A stretch of DNA of 64,000 nt. Source: Shewanella olleyana. Lineage in GTDB: Bacteria > Pseudomonadota > Gammaproteobacteria > Enterobacterales > Shewanellaceae. The translations under genes were made by a program, and so were the position numbers. The DNA lies in the NCBI RefSeq assembly GCF_023283825.1, contig NZ_JAKILD010000015.1, positions 62,001 to 126,000 of the forward strand. The letters run 5' to 3'. The notes under the pieces are model-generated. The model was not told the origin of the DNA and did not search any database. It worked only from the letters and a program-made list of their open reading frames with translations. How positions within the stretch are numbered: the first letter of the stretch is position 1; every line of letters begins with the position of its first letter. Below are positions 27,353 through 37,282 of this stretch, one piece after another.

Positions 27353-28063
27353 ATGCATGAAAAGTATTCAACCAATCTGACACTACCTGAAGTACCATTC
27401 AACTCGCCAACACTTCCTTATGAAAAACCTGAAGAGAACGTCAACTATTGGATTGCTGATAATTTTTTTACTGACAAGCAAGCTACTGATATTGCTAATC
27501 GATGTTACACCAAAACTAAATGGAAACTAGGCAAGCCATATACTGACGAACTGTGGCCAGGAATGCGTTCCAAAAATGCGCTAAAGAAAAAGGAATTAGA
27601 ACTATTAGAACAATGGATTAAACAAAAGATAGGCAAAGATAATATTTGGGTAGCAGAATCAAAAGATGTTGTGGTTGACACAAATACGGCGATTTTAGTT
27701 GGCGCCAAAGAAGGCGCAGCAAGACCTCATGTTGATAATAGAAAACTGTGCAGGTTCGGCGCTGTTCTATATTTAAATAAACAACCTGCTCCCCATTCTG
27801 GCACTTCTTTTTACCGTTTAAAGTATGCTAATGGTGCCGCCGGAGGTAATACAGTCAATAAACCATACTTAAATCTTGTAGATGCTTTAAATACTCAAAG
27901 TCTACCACCAAGTGCTTGGTATGAAGATGTCAGTATTGAAAACCGATTTAATCGACTTATTCTTTTTAAAGGGAATATTGCCCATAGTGCCAGTGGCTAT
28001 TTTGGCGAAGATAAAAGAGAAAAACGCTTGGCGATAACTTTCTTTTATATGGCCGATGACTAA
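27353..28063 (+). CDS. Putative 2-oxoglutarate/Fe(II)-dependent oxygenase (DUF6445-like)
   Basis: Predicted 236 residues. The double-stranded beta-helix signature is present: a metal-binding HxD in AARPHVDNRKL (His126, Asp128), a distal His211 in GNIAHSASGYFG, and Arg225 in REKRLAITFF, which would bind 2-oxoglutarate. The overall shape (FFTDKQATDI early, FGAVLYLNK, AITFFYM at the end) resembles DUF6445-type proteins, found beside tryptophan halogenase-like and porin genes in marine bacteria. The substrate is unknown. Transcribed in the same direction as the Zur-like gene but separated from it by 149 bp. Confidence 0.72.
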   Translation: MHEKYSTNLTLPEVPFNSPTLPYEKPEENVNYWIADNFFTDKQATDIANRCYTKTKWKLGKPYTDELWPGMRSKNALKKKELELLEQWIKQKIGKDNIWVAESKDVVVDTNTAILVGAKEGAARPHVDNRKLCRFGAVLYLNKQPAPHSGTSFYRLKYANGAAGGNTVNKPYLNLVDALNTQSLPPSAWYEDVSIENRFNRLILFKGNIAHSASGYFGEDKREKRLAITFFYMADD

Positions 28064-28212
28064 ACCTCAGCTCAGCCTACTTTTAATCTTGGAAACCGTT
28101 TACATCTCTTCCAAGCAAAGTGAGTGAGTTAAAACTGTTGAGACATTATTATTTACAATGTCAGCCTTAGCAGAAATAATAACGCCAAATTGATGTCATC
28201 TAGAGTTGAACT

Positions 28213-28677
28213 ATGTCTACTAGTAATAAAGTCGCTATCTTTACTAAAGCGGAGCAAATATGCCGCAATAATGGCGTTAAGTTCACTGCAAAAAGAAAGA
28301 ACGTATTAGGCGTGCTATTAGATGCTGATAAGCCATTATCAGCTTATGATATTGTCGAAAAATATCGTAATACCCATGATGAATCATTGCCGCCTATGTC
28401 TGTTTACCGCATGCTAGATGCACTCAGCACAATGTCGCTTGTACATAAGCTTTCATCTGAAAATAAATACCTCGCTTGCTCACATATCACTTGTGATCAT
28501 GTGCATGAAGTACCTCAATTTTTAATCTGTAAAAACTGTGGCAAAGTTGCTGAAAAAGGTATTCAAACCAGTGTAATTGATGCTTTGAAAAACAGCATTG
28601 AGCAAGCTGATTTTCAATTGATTAACTCCCAAATTGAACTGCAATGCTTGTGTAAAGATTGCGCTAAGCGCAGTTAA
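28213..28677 (+). CDS. zur: Fur family regulator, Zur-like
   Basis: Predicted 154 residues. The N-terminal winged helix includes FTAKRKNVLGVLLDADKPLSAYDIVEKYR and the recognition segment PPMSVYRMLDAL. Metal-site residues are seen in the C-terminal half: His95 and His98, CKNC (Cys106, Cys109) and CKDC (Cys147, Cys150), which form the structural zinc site of Zur and Fur. The VYRMLDALSTMSLVHKLSSENKYLAC segment is closer to Zur than to Fur, which has a HHDH motif not seen here. Likely represses zinc uptake genes when zinc is plentiful. No Zur-box was confidently found at its own promoter. Confidence 0.85.
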   Translation: MSTSNKVAIFTKAEQICRNNGVKFTAKRKNVLGVLLDADKPLSAYDIVEKYRNTHDESLPPMSVYRMLDALSTMSLVHKLSSENKYLACSHITCDHVHEVPQFLICKNCGKVAEKGIQTSVIDALKNSIEQADFQLINSQIELQCLCKDCAKRS

Positions 28678-29144
28678 TTTTCCCGTAATCTTCAAGCCTT
28701 AAAAGGCACAAAACATGCGTCTATAACACTCTTGTGCTTATTCCTCGCCTTTAAACCTCGCTTAAGAATAGCTATATTTTAATTTAACCTGCTAACCCAC
28801 ACGATAAAAACCATTTAAAGTTGTCATTGAGATAGCTTCAATATATTGAAGTTATATTAAGAAAATCAAAAAACTTTATAATCCTATTATCTGTCGATCT
28901 TTTCACTTTAGACTTTGTTGGCAAGAAATTTATTTAATAGGGCATTATTTATCTGACCAAAGTTCGCTGCAAAAGCACTTTTTAAAGCTCAACAGGCCCT
29001 TGTCAGTTTTACTCCATAAATGGGATCTATATCACTCTGCACACCAGGTTACACCATGCAGCCAAACACAAACATCCTATTAGCAAAACCCCAAAAATGG
29101 TAACATAAGCACCATATCAATTAACTCCCCCCTCCATAGGAAAT
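28678..29144. other. Leader region of the porin gene
   Basis: A 467-bp stretch without genes. It holds a perfect palindrome at 28836-28851 and a TATAAT at 28877, leaving a leader of about 260 nt before the porin start. Confidence 0.55.
28836..28882 (+). promoter_or_regulatory. Candidate operator palindrome and -10 of the porin promoter
   Basis: CTTCAATATATTGAAG (28836-28851) is a perfect 16-bp palindrome; TATAAT at 28877-28882 has no good -35, so an activator binding at about position -45 is a fair guess. Confidence 0.5.
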
Positions 29145-30434
29145 ATGATGACTCGTTATACACTTGCCGCTTCTTGTATTGCTTTAGCGTTATCAGCTAG
29201 TGCCAATGCCAACTCTATTGAAGAAGAGCTACAAGCCCTTAAAGATCGTATTGAACAATTAGAAACACAGCAAAAAGCAGCACAACAGCCGCAAGTAATT
29301 GAAGAAATCCAAGTTGAAGTCGTAAACGAAGTCGTCAATGAAGAAGTTAAGATTGTTGAAGAAACAAAAGCTAAAATTAACTTTGGTGGCGCAGTGCGTG
29401 TCAATTATTCCTATGAAGACTTCAATGATGCCAATGCCGATCGCGGTGGCGATTTTGACTTTGACCTATTCCGTCTTGATGTTTCAGGCAGTTATGGAGA
29501 CTTAATTTATTCAGCTCAATATCGCTGGTTTGAGTACATGAACGTTGTCCAACATGCTTGGATTGGCTATAACTTTGATGAAAACCAGCAAGGTAAAATC
29601 GGTGTCACTCAAGTGCCATTCGGTATGCTGACTTATGCATCAAACAACTACTTCTTCAGTTCTAACTTTTATCTGGGTCTTGAAGATGACCACGATATGG
29701 GCCTGAATTACACCTATAAAAGCGATGTAAACCAATTTGATTTAGCCTTCTATAAAAATGATGAGCAAGGCGGTATTGATGGCTTTGTGTCAGATAGAAC
29801 AGACCGTTACGCCTATGATGTTGTCGGTATCCGCCTAGACGGTGAAGATGCTTATGATGCGCCAACTGCAGGCTATGAAGCGGGTGAAGTGAATACCTTT
29901 AATTTACGTTACGCCCACAATTTTACCTTCGATAAACTCGGTCTTGAACTCGGCGGTTCTGTGCAAGCAGGCCAACTCGAAATAGCCAACGGCACAGATG
30001 GTGACAACTTTGCGGCAGCTGTCCACGGCATTATTGATTACGATCGCTGGAATGTGAAATTACAAGTCACCGATTATGCCTACGATGTTGACGGCATGGA
30101 CGTTGACCGTATTGTAGTTGCCGCCTACCACTTCTATGACTCAATCCCAGCAGAAGCGACCACTTACATCGCTAACGTTGCATACAGCTTACCTGTTGAT
30201 TTTGGACCAGTATCGAACTTAACCTTTTATAATGATTACTCACTCGTCACAGGCAAGTCAGCATCACTTGAAGACACCTTCATGAATGTCACAGGTATGG
30301 CGGTTTCTGCTGGCGGTTTATACACCTACTTCGATTTTGTTGTTGCTGAAAACCAACCCTTTATTGGCGGCACCATGGTCGGTGATGGCGATACCAATAA
30401 GCGATTCAATATTAACTTCGGTTACTATTTTTAA
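29145..30434 (+). CDS. Outer-membrane porin with N-terminal coiled coil
   Basis: Predicted 429 residues. A signal peptide (about 1-22, ASANA) is followed by a short coiled coil (SIEEELQALKDRIEQLETQQKA), an acidic-valine linker, then beta-barrel strands with alternating aromatic residues (FGGAVRVNYSYEDF, YRWFEYMNVVQHAWIGYNF) and a final GYYF with C-terminal Phe, the outer-membrane insertion signal. It resembles phosphate-selective OprO/P-type porins found in Shewanella, though the solute is not known. The ATG at 29145 or the next at 29148 can start it. A terminator that copies the rnpB terminator follows at 30486. Confidence 0.85.
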   Translation: MMTRYTLAASCIALALSASANANSIEEELQALKDRIEQLETQQKAAQQPQVIEEIQVEVVNEVVNEEVKIVEETKAKINFGGAVRVNYSYEDFNDANADRGGDFDFDLFRLDVSGSYGDLIYSAQYRWFEYMNVVQHAWIGYNFDENQQGKIGVTQVPFGMLTYASNNYFFSSNFYLGLEDDHDMGLNYTYKSDVNQFDLAFYKNDEQGGIDGFVSDRTDRYAYDVVGIRLDGEDAYDAPTAGYEAGEVNTFNLRYAHNFTFDKLGLELGGSVQAGQLEIANGTDGDNFAAAVHGIIDYDRWNVKLQVTDYAYDVDGMDVDRIVVAAYHFYDSIPAEATTYIANVAYSLPVDFGPVSNLTFYNDYSLVTGKSASLEDTFMNVTGMAVSAGGLYTYFDFVVAENQPFIGGTMVGDGDTNKRFNINFGYYF

Positions 30435-30485
30435 ATAGGTAGTCAGTTAAAGTTTATTAGTTGCTGATTGCATTTTTATCTAAAT

Positions 30486-30547
30486 AAAAAGCCCGTTTAT
30501 CTCTAGATAAACGGGCTTTTTGATTTATTAGGTGAGCTGGCCGATAA
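30486..30547. repeat. Partial copy of the rnpB 3' end (left repeat), serving as porin terminator
   Basis: 62 bp matching 32253-32314 with three mismatches by eye, all within the hairpin region. It contains a terminator hairpin (gcccgtttatc/gataaacgggc, T-run) and then, read on the minus strand, the last 18 nt of RNase P RNA. It cannot be functional RNase P RNA. It lies 51 bp after the porin stop codon and would end that transcript. Confidence 0.93.
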
Positions 30548-30578
30548 AAATAGGTGACCATGTTTTTGATTTTATTTT

Positions 30579-31568
30579 TTAAAATATGATTTTATTTTTA
30601 CCAGCATCTTTTGCTTTATATAGTAAATTATCAGCTTGGCTTAAAAGTCCAGATTGAGTTGACCCCGGAATATGTTTTACTAACCCGCCGCTAAAACTTA
30701 GGCGTACCTGCTCACTATTGACTTGAAAATCTAAGTCCGCGATTTGTTCTCTTAGTTGATTCGCATAAGCTTGAGCATGATTGGTATCTTTTGCAGCAAA
30801 CCAAATACAGAATTCCTCTCCACCAAGACGAAAGATATTTTTAGCGCCGACTTCTGTACTTAAGGAATGAGCGATCAATTTAAGGACTCTATCACCACTA
30901 TCATGTCCATATTTATCATTAATGCACTTAAAGTTATCTAAGTCGACCATTAACAAGTATTGACTCTGATATTTAGTGAAGGTTTTTGTGAATGCTAAAC
31001 GATTATTAATACCCGTTAACACGTCGGTCATGGCGAGCTTTTCTAATGAGTCATTTGCCATTGAACGGCTTAACTCAAAATAATGCGAAATACACCAAAT
31101 AGATAAATAGCATGAAATGACGTTTACCATAACATTTACAATGTCAATGGTATGATTGCCTATTAGCTTTATATAAAGAACGGTTAATAATAACAACAAT
31201 GTTAAAAACGTTAAGCAAGCACCTAAACGCTTGCCACCAAGAAGGTAAGCAACTGTAGGGAAAAAGAAAATCCATACAAACAAAACATTCTGAACGGGTA
31301 CTAGGTAAATACCTAATAATATCAACCCTGCAATATATAGCAGGTAGCAGAACACAAGCTTACCAGAACACGCGTGCCTTTTAGATTTTACATGCACAAA
31401 TAGCGAGAACAAAACAAAAATGCACTCAATAGTTGCGTAAAAATAATGATGATAATACGTCACATTAAAAATAGCTAAAGCAGTAACGATAAAAAGAAAA
31501 CTAAAACTCAGCTTGCTAAGTAAGTTTTGTCTAACCTGAAAAGTAAATTCTAAAGCATTTGTATTCAA
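30579..31568 (-). CDS. Membrane-bound diguanylate cyclase (GGEEF)
   Basis: Predicted 329 residues. About six membrane helices fill residues 18-160. The catalytic GGDEF domain starts at TDVLTGINNRLAF (about 181) and has the active GGEEF at 249-253, with the metal-binding DLDNFKCINDKYGHDSGD motif. It should make cyclic di-GMP from GTP in response to an unknown membrane signal. The RxxD inhibitory site expected just before GGEEF is absent (sequence VGAKNIFRL). The gene is the only intact one between the two rnpB repeats. Confidence 0.92.
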   Translation of the reverse strand: MNTNALEFTFQVRQNLLSKLSFSFLFIVTALAIFNVTYYHHYFYATIECIFVLFSLFVHVKSKRHACSGKLVFCYLLYIAGLILLGIYLVPVQNVLFVWIFFFPTVAYLLGGKRLGACLTFLTLLLLLTVLYIKLIGNHTIDIVNVMVNVISCYLSIWCISHYFELSRSMANDSLEKLAMTDVLTGINNRLAFTKTFTKYQSQYLLMVDLDNFKCINDKYGHDSGDRVLKLIAHSLSTEVGAKNIFRLGGEEFCIWFAAKDTNHAQAYANQLREQIADLDFQVNSEQVRLSFSGGLVKHIPGSTQSGLLSQADNLLYKAKDAGKNKIIF

Positions 31569-32252
31569 AAAAATTCACCACTGTAATAAACATGTTTAAT
31601 TCATAGCAGAAATGTTTCGATTAAAGCGTTATTGTTATGATAGAGAAATTACCACTTGTGCCATATACAGTCAATTCATGAACGGCTAATTATGCTATTT
31701 TATTGTGACAGCTTGTTACTGCAATCTATTGATTCACTTGTTTAATTTATGTTTAATCCGGTTGTAACTGTGAGACATAAAGCACTTAGCGTTAACATAA
31801 CCCTATTTATAAAAAACATAAGAAAGCATGTGTTAAATAAGGAGTAATTATTAATGAAAAATATTCAATAAGATTACGGACTACCTATAATAGGAATCTG
31901 ATTATGTTTAACGTCACATTACGCAATGATCAATACACACAGAAAGCGGCGAGATAAATGGTCTAAATGCACATAATAAAGCACATACACCACAGGCGTT
32001 CTATTTAGAGTCAGGTTCTACTAATAATAATCCAAATCCATCGTACACATAGAGTGAAGTGGCATAGTGAATTTGGCCACCAGATTAGATAATTATCAAA
32101 TGCATATTTAAAGTGTAATTAAATATAGCAATGTCACTCCTTTAAAAAGCACCATTTATAGTTATCTTCTCGCTTAAAATATCATGTGAAATTTATTTAT
32201 AGAGTTAAAATTTACAGGTTAGCTAAACTTTAATGAATATATTACGCACAAC
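31569..32252. other. Gene-poor AT-rich stretch with decayed coding remnants
   Basis: No intact gene. It holds the diguanylate cyclase promoter region and short frames behind good ribosome sites that stop quickly: AGGAG before MKNIQ-stop at 31854, and TAGGAA before a 17-residue frame at 31904. Right of these is an open frame of about 39 codons (see next entry). Confidence 0.5.
31904..32020 (+). pseudogene. Possible decayed gene remnant
   Basis: An ATG behind TAGGAA opens MFNVTLRNDQYTQKAAR and stops. In another frame the sequence continues as IHTESGEINGLNAHNKAH then TPQAFYLESGSTNNNPNP to a stop at about 32020. The residue mix looks protein-like, so a frameshifted C-terminal fragment is plausible. 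No family is recognised. Confidence 0.3.
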
Positions 32253-32292
32253 AAAAAGCCCGCTTATCTTTCGATAAACGGGCTTTTTGATT
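32253..32292 (-). terminator. rnpB terminator
   Basis: Hairpin gcccgcttatc/gataaacgggc followed on the minus strand by a T-run and downstream of the RNase P RNA 3' end. Confidence 0.88.
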
Positions 32293-32296
32293 TATT

Positions 32297-32656
<360 letters not shown>

Positions 32657-32663
32657 GGCGCGG

Positions 32664-32693
32664 ATTATAGCCTAACCACCAGCAACACACCAA
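32664..32693 (-). promoter_or_regulatory. rnpB promoter
   Basis: Minus strand: perfect TATAAT at 32669-32664 with TTGGTG 18 bp upstream (32693-32688). The G/C stretch just after the -10 is typical of growth-rate-regulated stable-RNA promoters. Confidence 0.75.
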
Positions 32694-32737
32694 CATAAAG
32701 ATGGTTAATTGAGCGTAAATGCTGGCAAACGCCCGAA

Positions 32738-33580
32738 TTAAAGTCCTATCTCTAATCCATGCTTATATAGCGCGTTCTTTTTCAAACCATAAATTTGTCC
32801 AGCAACCGCGGCGGCTTTCTTTAATGGCAACTCTTCACAAAGAATTTTTAAGGTATTAATGACTGTCGTTGAGAATTCTGATTCAACTTCAATGCGATGT
32901 CCATGACACATTAAGACAATCTCACCGCGCTGCTGATTACTATCATCTTTAACTTGTTGCAGAACTTGCCCGGCAGGGCCAGATAAAAATGTCTCAAACG
33001 TTTTTGTCACTTCACGCGCCATAACAATTTCACGGTCTTCACCTAATGCCGTCACTATTGATTCAAGACTGTGAACAATTCGATGCGGTGATTCATAAAA
33101 AATTAATGTGCGCGGGTCTTCTTTTAAGGCTGCTAATTTATCTAAGCGGCCCTTTTCTTTAGACGGTAAAAAACCTTCAAAAGAGAATCTATCAGATGGT
33201 AAGCCTGACGCACTTAACGCAGTTATAGCAGCGCATGGCCCTGGCAAAGGAATAACGTTAAACCCTGCTTCACGCACCTGTTTAACTAGGTGATATCCTG
33301 GATCTGAAATTAACGGTGTACCTGCATCAGAAATCAGCGCAACGGCTTCGCCATTACCTAACTTTTGAATAATCCACTGGGCTCTATCACGCTCATTATG
33401 ATCGTGTAGTGCTGTTTTACGGGTTTCGATACCGAAGTGGCTAAGCAGTTTTCCGCTATGGCGAGTGTCTTCACAGGCTATCAATGAGACATTATTTAAT
33501 ACCTCAATCGCGCGGCTACTGATATCCCCTAAATTGCCAATGGGAGTGGGAACGATATAAAGTGCGACCGATAGGTCCAT
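32738..33580 (-). CDS. rsmI: 16S rRNA (cytidine-1402 2'-O) methyltransferase RsmI
   Basis: Predicted 280 residues (E. coli 286). The start at 33580 is chosen because AGAGG lies upstream and the family sequence begins [15 protein letters not shown]; an extra 13 in-frame codons have no support. Tetrapyrrole-methylase-fold motifs: [25 protein letters not shown], and [19 protein letters not shown]. It uses S-adenosylmethionine to methylate C1402 of 16S rRNA, helping decoding accuracy. It is divergent from lpoA, the standard gammaproteobacterial arrangement. Confidence 0.96.
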   Translation of the reverse strand: MDLSVALYIVPTPIGNLGDISSRAIEVLNNVSLIACEDTRHSGKLLSHFGIETRKTALHDHNERDRAQWIIQKLGNGEAVALISDAGTPLISDPGYHLVKQVREAGFNVIPLPGPCAAITALSASGLPSDRFSFEGFLPSKEKGRLDKLAALKEDPRTLIFYESPHRIVHSLESIVTALGEDREIVMAREVTKTFETFLSGPAGQVLQQVKDDSNQQRGEIVLMCHGHRIEVESEFSTTVINTLKILCEELPLKKAAAVAGQIYGLKKNALYKHGLEIGL

Positions 33581-33669
33581 AACTACCTCTGTATTGAATA
33601 CCATCTGGACTTTCGCCAAGTGAAAGAGCAGGTTAAACTAGAGACAGCATCTTACCAGAGTGAAGCCCT

Positions 33670-35493
33670 GTGTTAAAAAGACTGATTACAACAAAATTTG
33701 TTTTCGCAGCCATTTTGTCTACCGTACTATTTGGTTGTGCAACCCAAATCACTGATAACAAACAAGCTATTGATAGTTCGTTAGCCAGCGTTACCCAAAC
33801 GGCTAATGTCTATTTATCGGCAGCAAGTAACAGTGAACAGCCACAAGAGCGTGATAGATATTTACTATTAGCGGCTCATGCCTACGTGAACGAAGGTAAT
33901 CTTAGCGCTGCTGATTCTTTATTGACCTCAATGAAGCCTAAGTTACAGCCAAATCCTAGCTTACAAGCGGAGTGGTTATACCTTTCAGCAAGAGTTGCTG
34001 AGCAAACTCGCTCAGAGGCTGACGCACTCGCTATTTTGAATTATCCACAACAGTGGAAGCTCCCCGATTGGCAGCGAGTGACATATCATCAATATAAAGC
34101 GCGCTTATTTAACCAAACAAAACAGCCTATTGATGAATTACGCCAGTTAAGCTCATTAAGTTTATATCTTCCAAAAGAGCAAGCTTTTGAGGTCAACGAT
34201 AATATTTGGCGTGCACTTCAGCCTCTACATGAAGAAACCATTAAGAGCTTTATGGGCGATAGCAGCAATCCGACTTTTTCTGGTTGGTTACAGCTAGCTT
34301 ATATTGCTAAACATTATGCTGTAGATCCTTCTCAATTAGTGCGTTATTTAGGTGAATGGCAACAAGCGAATCCTAATCACCCTGGTGCGATGAAGCTACC
34401 TTCTGATTTAGAAAAAGCTTTGAATGCAAAACCTTATAAGCCACAAAACATTGCCGTGCTTTTACCTCTTACAGGTCGACGAGCTGCTGTTGCAGAGCCT
34501 ATTCGTCAAGGTATTATCGCAAGTTATATGGCCGCTTATGATGACCAAATAGAGCTTAACTTTTTTGATACTAATCTAGGCGTTGAACAAGCTTATCAAG
34601 ACGCAATTGCCGCTGGCGCTGAATTTGTTATTGGACCTTTGTTACCTAACGCCGTGGAAGAAATGCAGGCGTTGAACGAGCAAGGCTTAATGACCGTTCC
34701 ACAGCTGTATTTGAACCAAACGGAAACCTTCACAGCCAATAACGACCAGTTCTATTTTGCGTTATCACCAGCTCAAGAAGCCAGTGATGCTGCGCAAAAG
34801 CTGTATAACGATGGCATTACTTTACCTCTGCTACTAGTCAGCAATGACTCAACGGGTAAACGTATGGCTGAGAGTTTTAATAAAAAGTGGTTTGAGTTAA
34901 CAGAAGAAAACGCCGAAATCCATTACTACGATGGTGGCGATCAGATGAAACTCACAGTGCAAGAAGCACTTGGGGTTAAAGATAGCCAAGCACGTATTTC
35001 CCGTATGAAAGAACTCATTGGCAGCAATATTGAAGCTGATTTTCGTTCACGCCGAGATATTGATGCTATTTACATGATTTCTGCCGCTAAAGATTTGGTT
35101 CTGCTTAAGCCATTCCTCGACGTTAACTTTAGTGTGTTTGCCGATCCTGTTGCACTTTATACCACCAGCCGCAGTCGATTAAGTGGTAATTCAACTCAAT
35201 CAGCACAAGAGCTGAATAACCTAATGATCAGCGATATCCCTTGGTTAATGGGCACCAATACTGAAACGACCATGGTGAGTAAACTATGGAGTAATTGGAA
35301 TAACGGCCAAAAGCGCTTATATATCATGGGTTATGACTCACTAGAACTGGTAAGTCGTTTGGCCCAGATGCGCGCTTTCCCTGGCTACCAATTTAACGGA
35401 CGCAGTGGGGCTTTATCAGTTGATAAAGACGGTGTGATTGAACGAACGCTTAGCTGGGGTAAATATCAGCGAGGCCAGCTTCGTCCTTTATAA
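33670..35493 (+). CDS. lpoA: LpoA, lipoprotein activator of penicillin-binding protein 1A
   Basis: Predicted 607 residues from a GTG start. A lipoprotein signal ends in STVLFGC (Cys23), anchoring it in the outer membrane. The N-terminal part has TPR-like helices; the C-terminal part (from about 257, NIAVLLPLTGRRAAVAEPIRQGIIASY) is a periplasmic-binding-protein-like fold. In E. coli LpoA spans the periplasm to stimulate the transpeptidase of PBP1A. Its partner gene mrcA is also in this window at 52.2 kb. It leads the cluster lpoA-yraN-diaA-dolP. Confidence 0.95.
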   Translation: MLKRLITTKFVFAAILSTVLFGCATQITDNKQAIDSSLASVTQTANVYLSAASNSEQPQERDRYLLLAAHAYVNEGNLSAADSLLTSMKPKLQPNPSLQAEWLYLSARVAEQTRSEADALAILNYPQQWKLPDWQRVTYHQYKARLFNQTKQPIDELRQLSSLSLYLPKEQAFEVNDNIWRALQPLHEETIKSFMGDSSNPTFSGWLQLAYIAKHYAVDPSQLVRYLGEWQQANPNHPGAMKLPSDLEKALNAKPYKPQNIAVLLPLTGRRAAVAEPIRQGIIASYMAAYDDQIELNFFDTNLGVEQAYQDAIAAGAEFVIGPLLPNAVEEMQALNEQGLMTVPQLYLNQTETFTANNDQFYFALSPAQEASDAAQKLYNDGITLPLLLVSNDSTGKRMAESFNKKWFELTEENAEIHYYDGGDQMKLTVQEALGVKDSQARISRMKELIGSNIEADFRSRRDIDAIYMISAAKDLVLLKPFLDVNFSVFADPVALYTTSRSRLSGNSTQSAQELNNLMISDIPWLMGTNTETTMVSKLWSNWNNGQKRLYIMGYDSLELVSRLAQMRAFPGYQFNGRSGALSVDKDGVIERTLSWGKYQRGQLRPL

Positions 35494-35544
35494 CAGTCAT
35501 TTATAAAGCACCCAATATGAAGCACTTTTTATGAACCTTCTTTT

Positions 35545-35880
35545 ATGAACGAACGCAATCAAGGCCAACACGCTGAATCATTGGCTCGAACTTACCTTGA
35601 ACAACAAGGTCTACAGTTTGTGACTCAAAATCAGCGTTACCGTTTTGGTGAAATCGATTTAATCATGCGAGATAAACAATACTGGGTCTTTGTTGAGGTG
35701 AAATATCGTTCATCACCCCAGTTTGGCGGTGCGTTAAGTGCCGTCTCGGCAGCACAGATATCTCGCATTAGAAAAGCTGCAGAACAATACTTACAAACAC
35801 ACAAAATCAATGCCCCATGCCGCTTTGATGTGATTGCTATCAATGGCAAAGACATACAATGGTTGCAGGGGTGTTTTTAA
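35545..35880 (+). CDS. yraN: YraN / UPF0102 family protein (endonuclease-like)
   Basis: Predicted 111 residues. The fold is that of Holliday-junction-resolvase-like nucleases: [38 protein letters not shown] (Asp, Glu-x-Lys of the PD-(D/E)xK type), and [11 protein letters not shown]. Function is not firmly known. It follows lpoA by about 50 bp in the usual conserved order, likely co-transcribed. Confidence 0.93.
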   Translation: MNERNQGQHAESLARTYLEQQGLQFVTQNQRYRFGEIDLIMRDKQYWVFVEVKYRSSPQFGGALSAVSAAQISRIRKAAEQYLQTHKINAPCRFDVIAINGKDIQWLQGCF

Positions 35881-35895
35881 ATAGACAAATTTAGC

Positions 35896-37123
<1,228 letters not shown>

Positions 37124-37158
37124 CTCACTCAAAAGTACCCCACTCACTTCTGAAACTA

Positions 37159-37194
37159 AAAATTCATCGCACTCTTGGTCCGATGAATTTTTTT
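37159..37194 (+). terminator. Terminator of the lpoA-dolP operon
   Basis: Arms aaattcatcg and cgatgaattt with an 11-nt loop, followed by a T-run. Confidence 0.83.
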
Positions 37195-37218
37195 AGCTAT
37201 TGTAAGCTTAAAGAAACG

Positions 37219-37282
37219 TTAGTTTAACGAAGACTTAGCTTAACGAAGCGTTAGCTTGCTAAAGCCTTAGTTGAACGAACTG
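37219..37282. repeat. 16-bp tandem repeat, four imperfect units, at the 3' end of the DMT transporter gene
   Basis: Units at 37219, 37235, 37251 and 37267, of the type ttagcttaacgaagcg. The last two lie inside the transporter gene and contain its stop codon; the first two are beyond it. Confidence 0.85.

Noticed and set aside
28130-28212. Possible Zur-box upstream of the Zur-like gene
   Set aside because: No GTTATA-type symmetric sequence good enough was found.
32060-32090. Insertion-sequence end (tttggccacc motif)
   Set aside because: Only about ten bases look familiar; there is no second end and no transposase.
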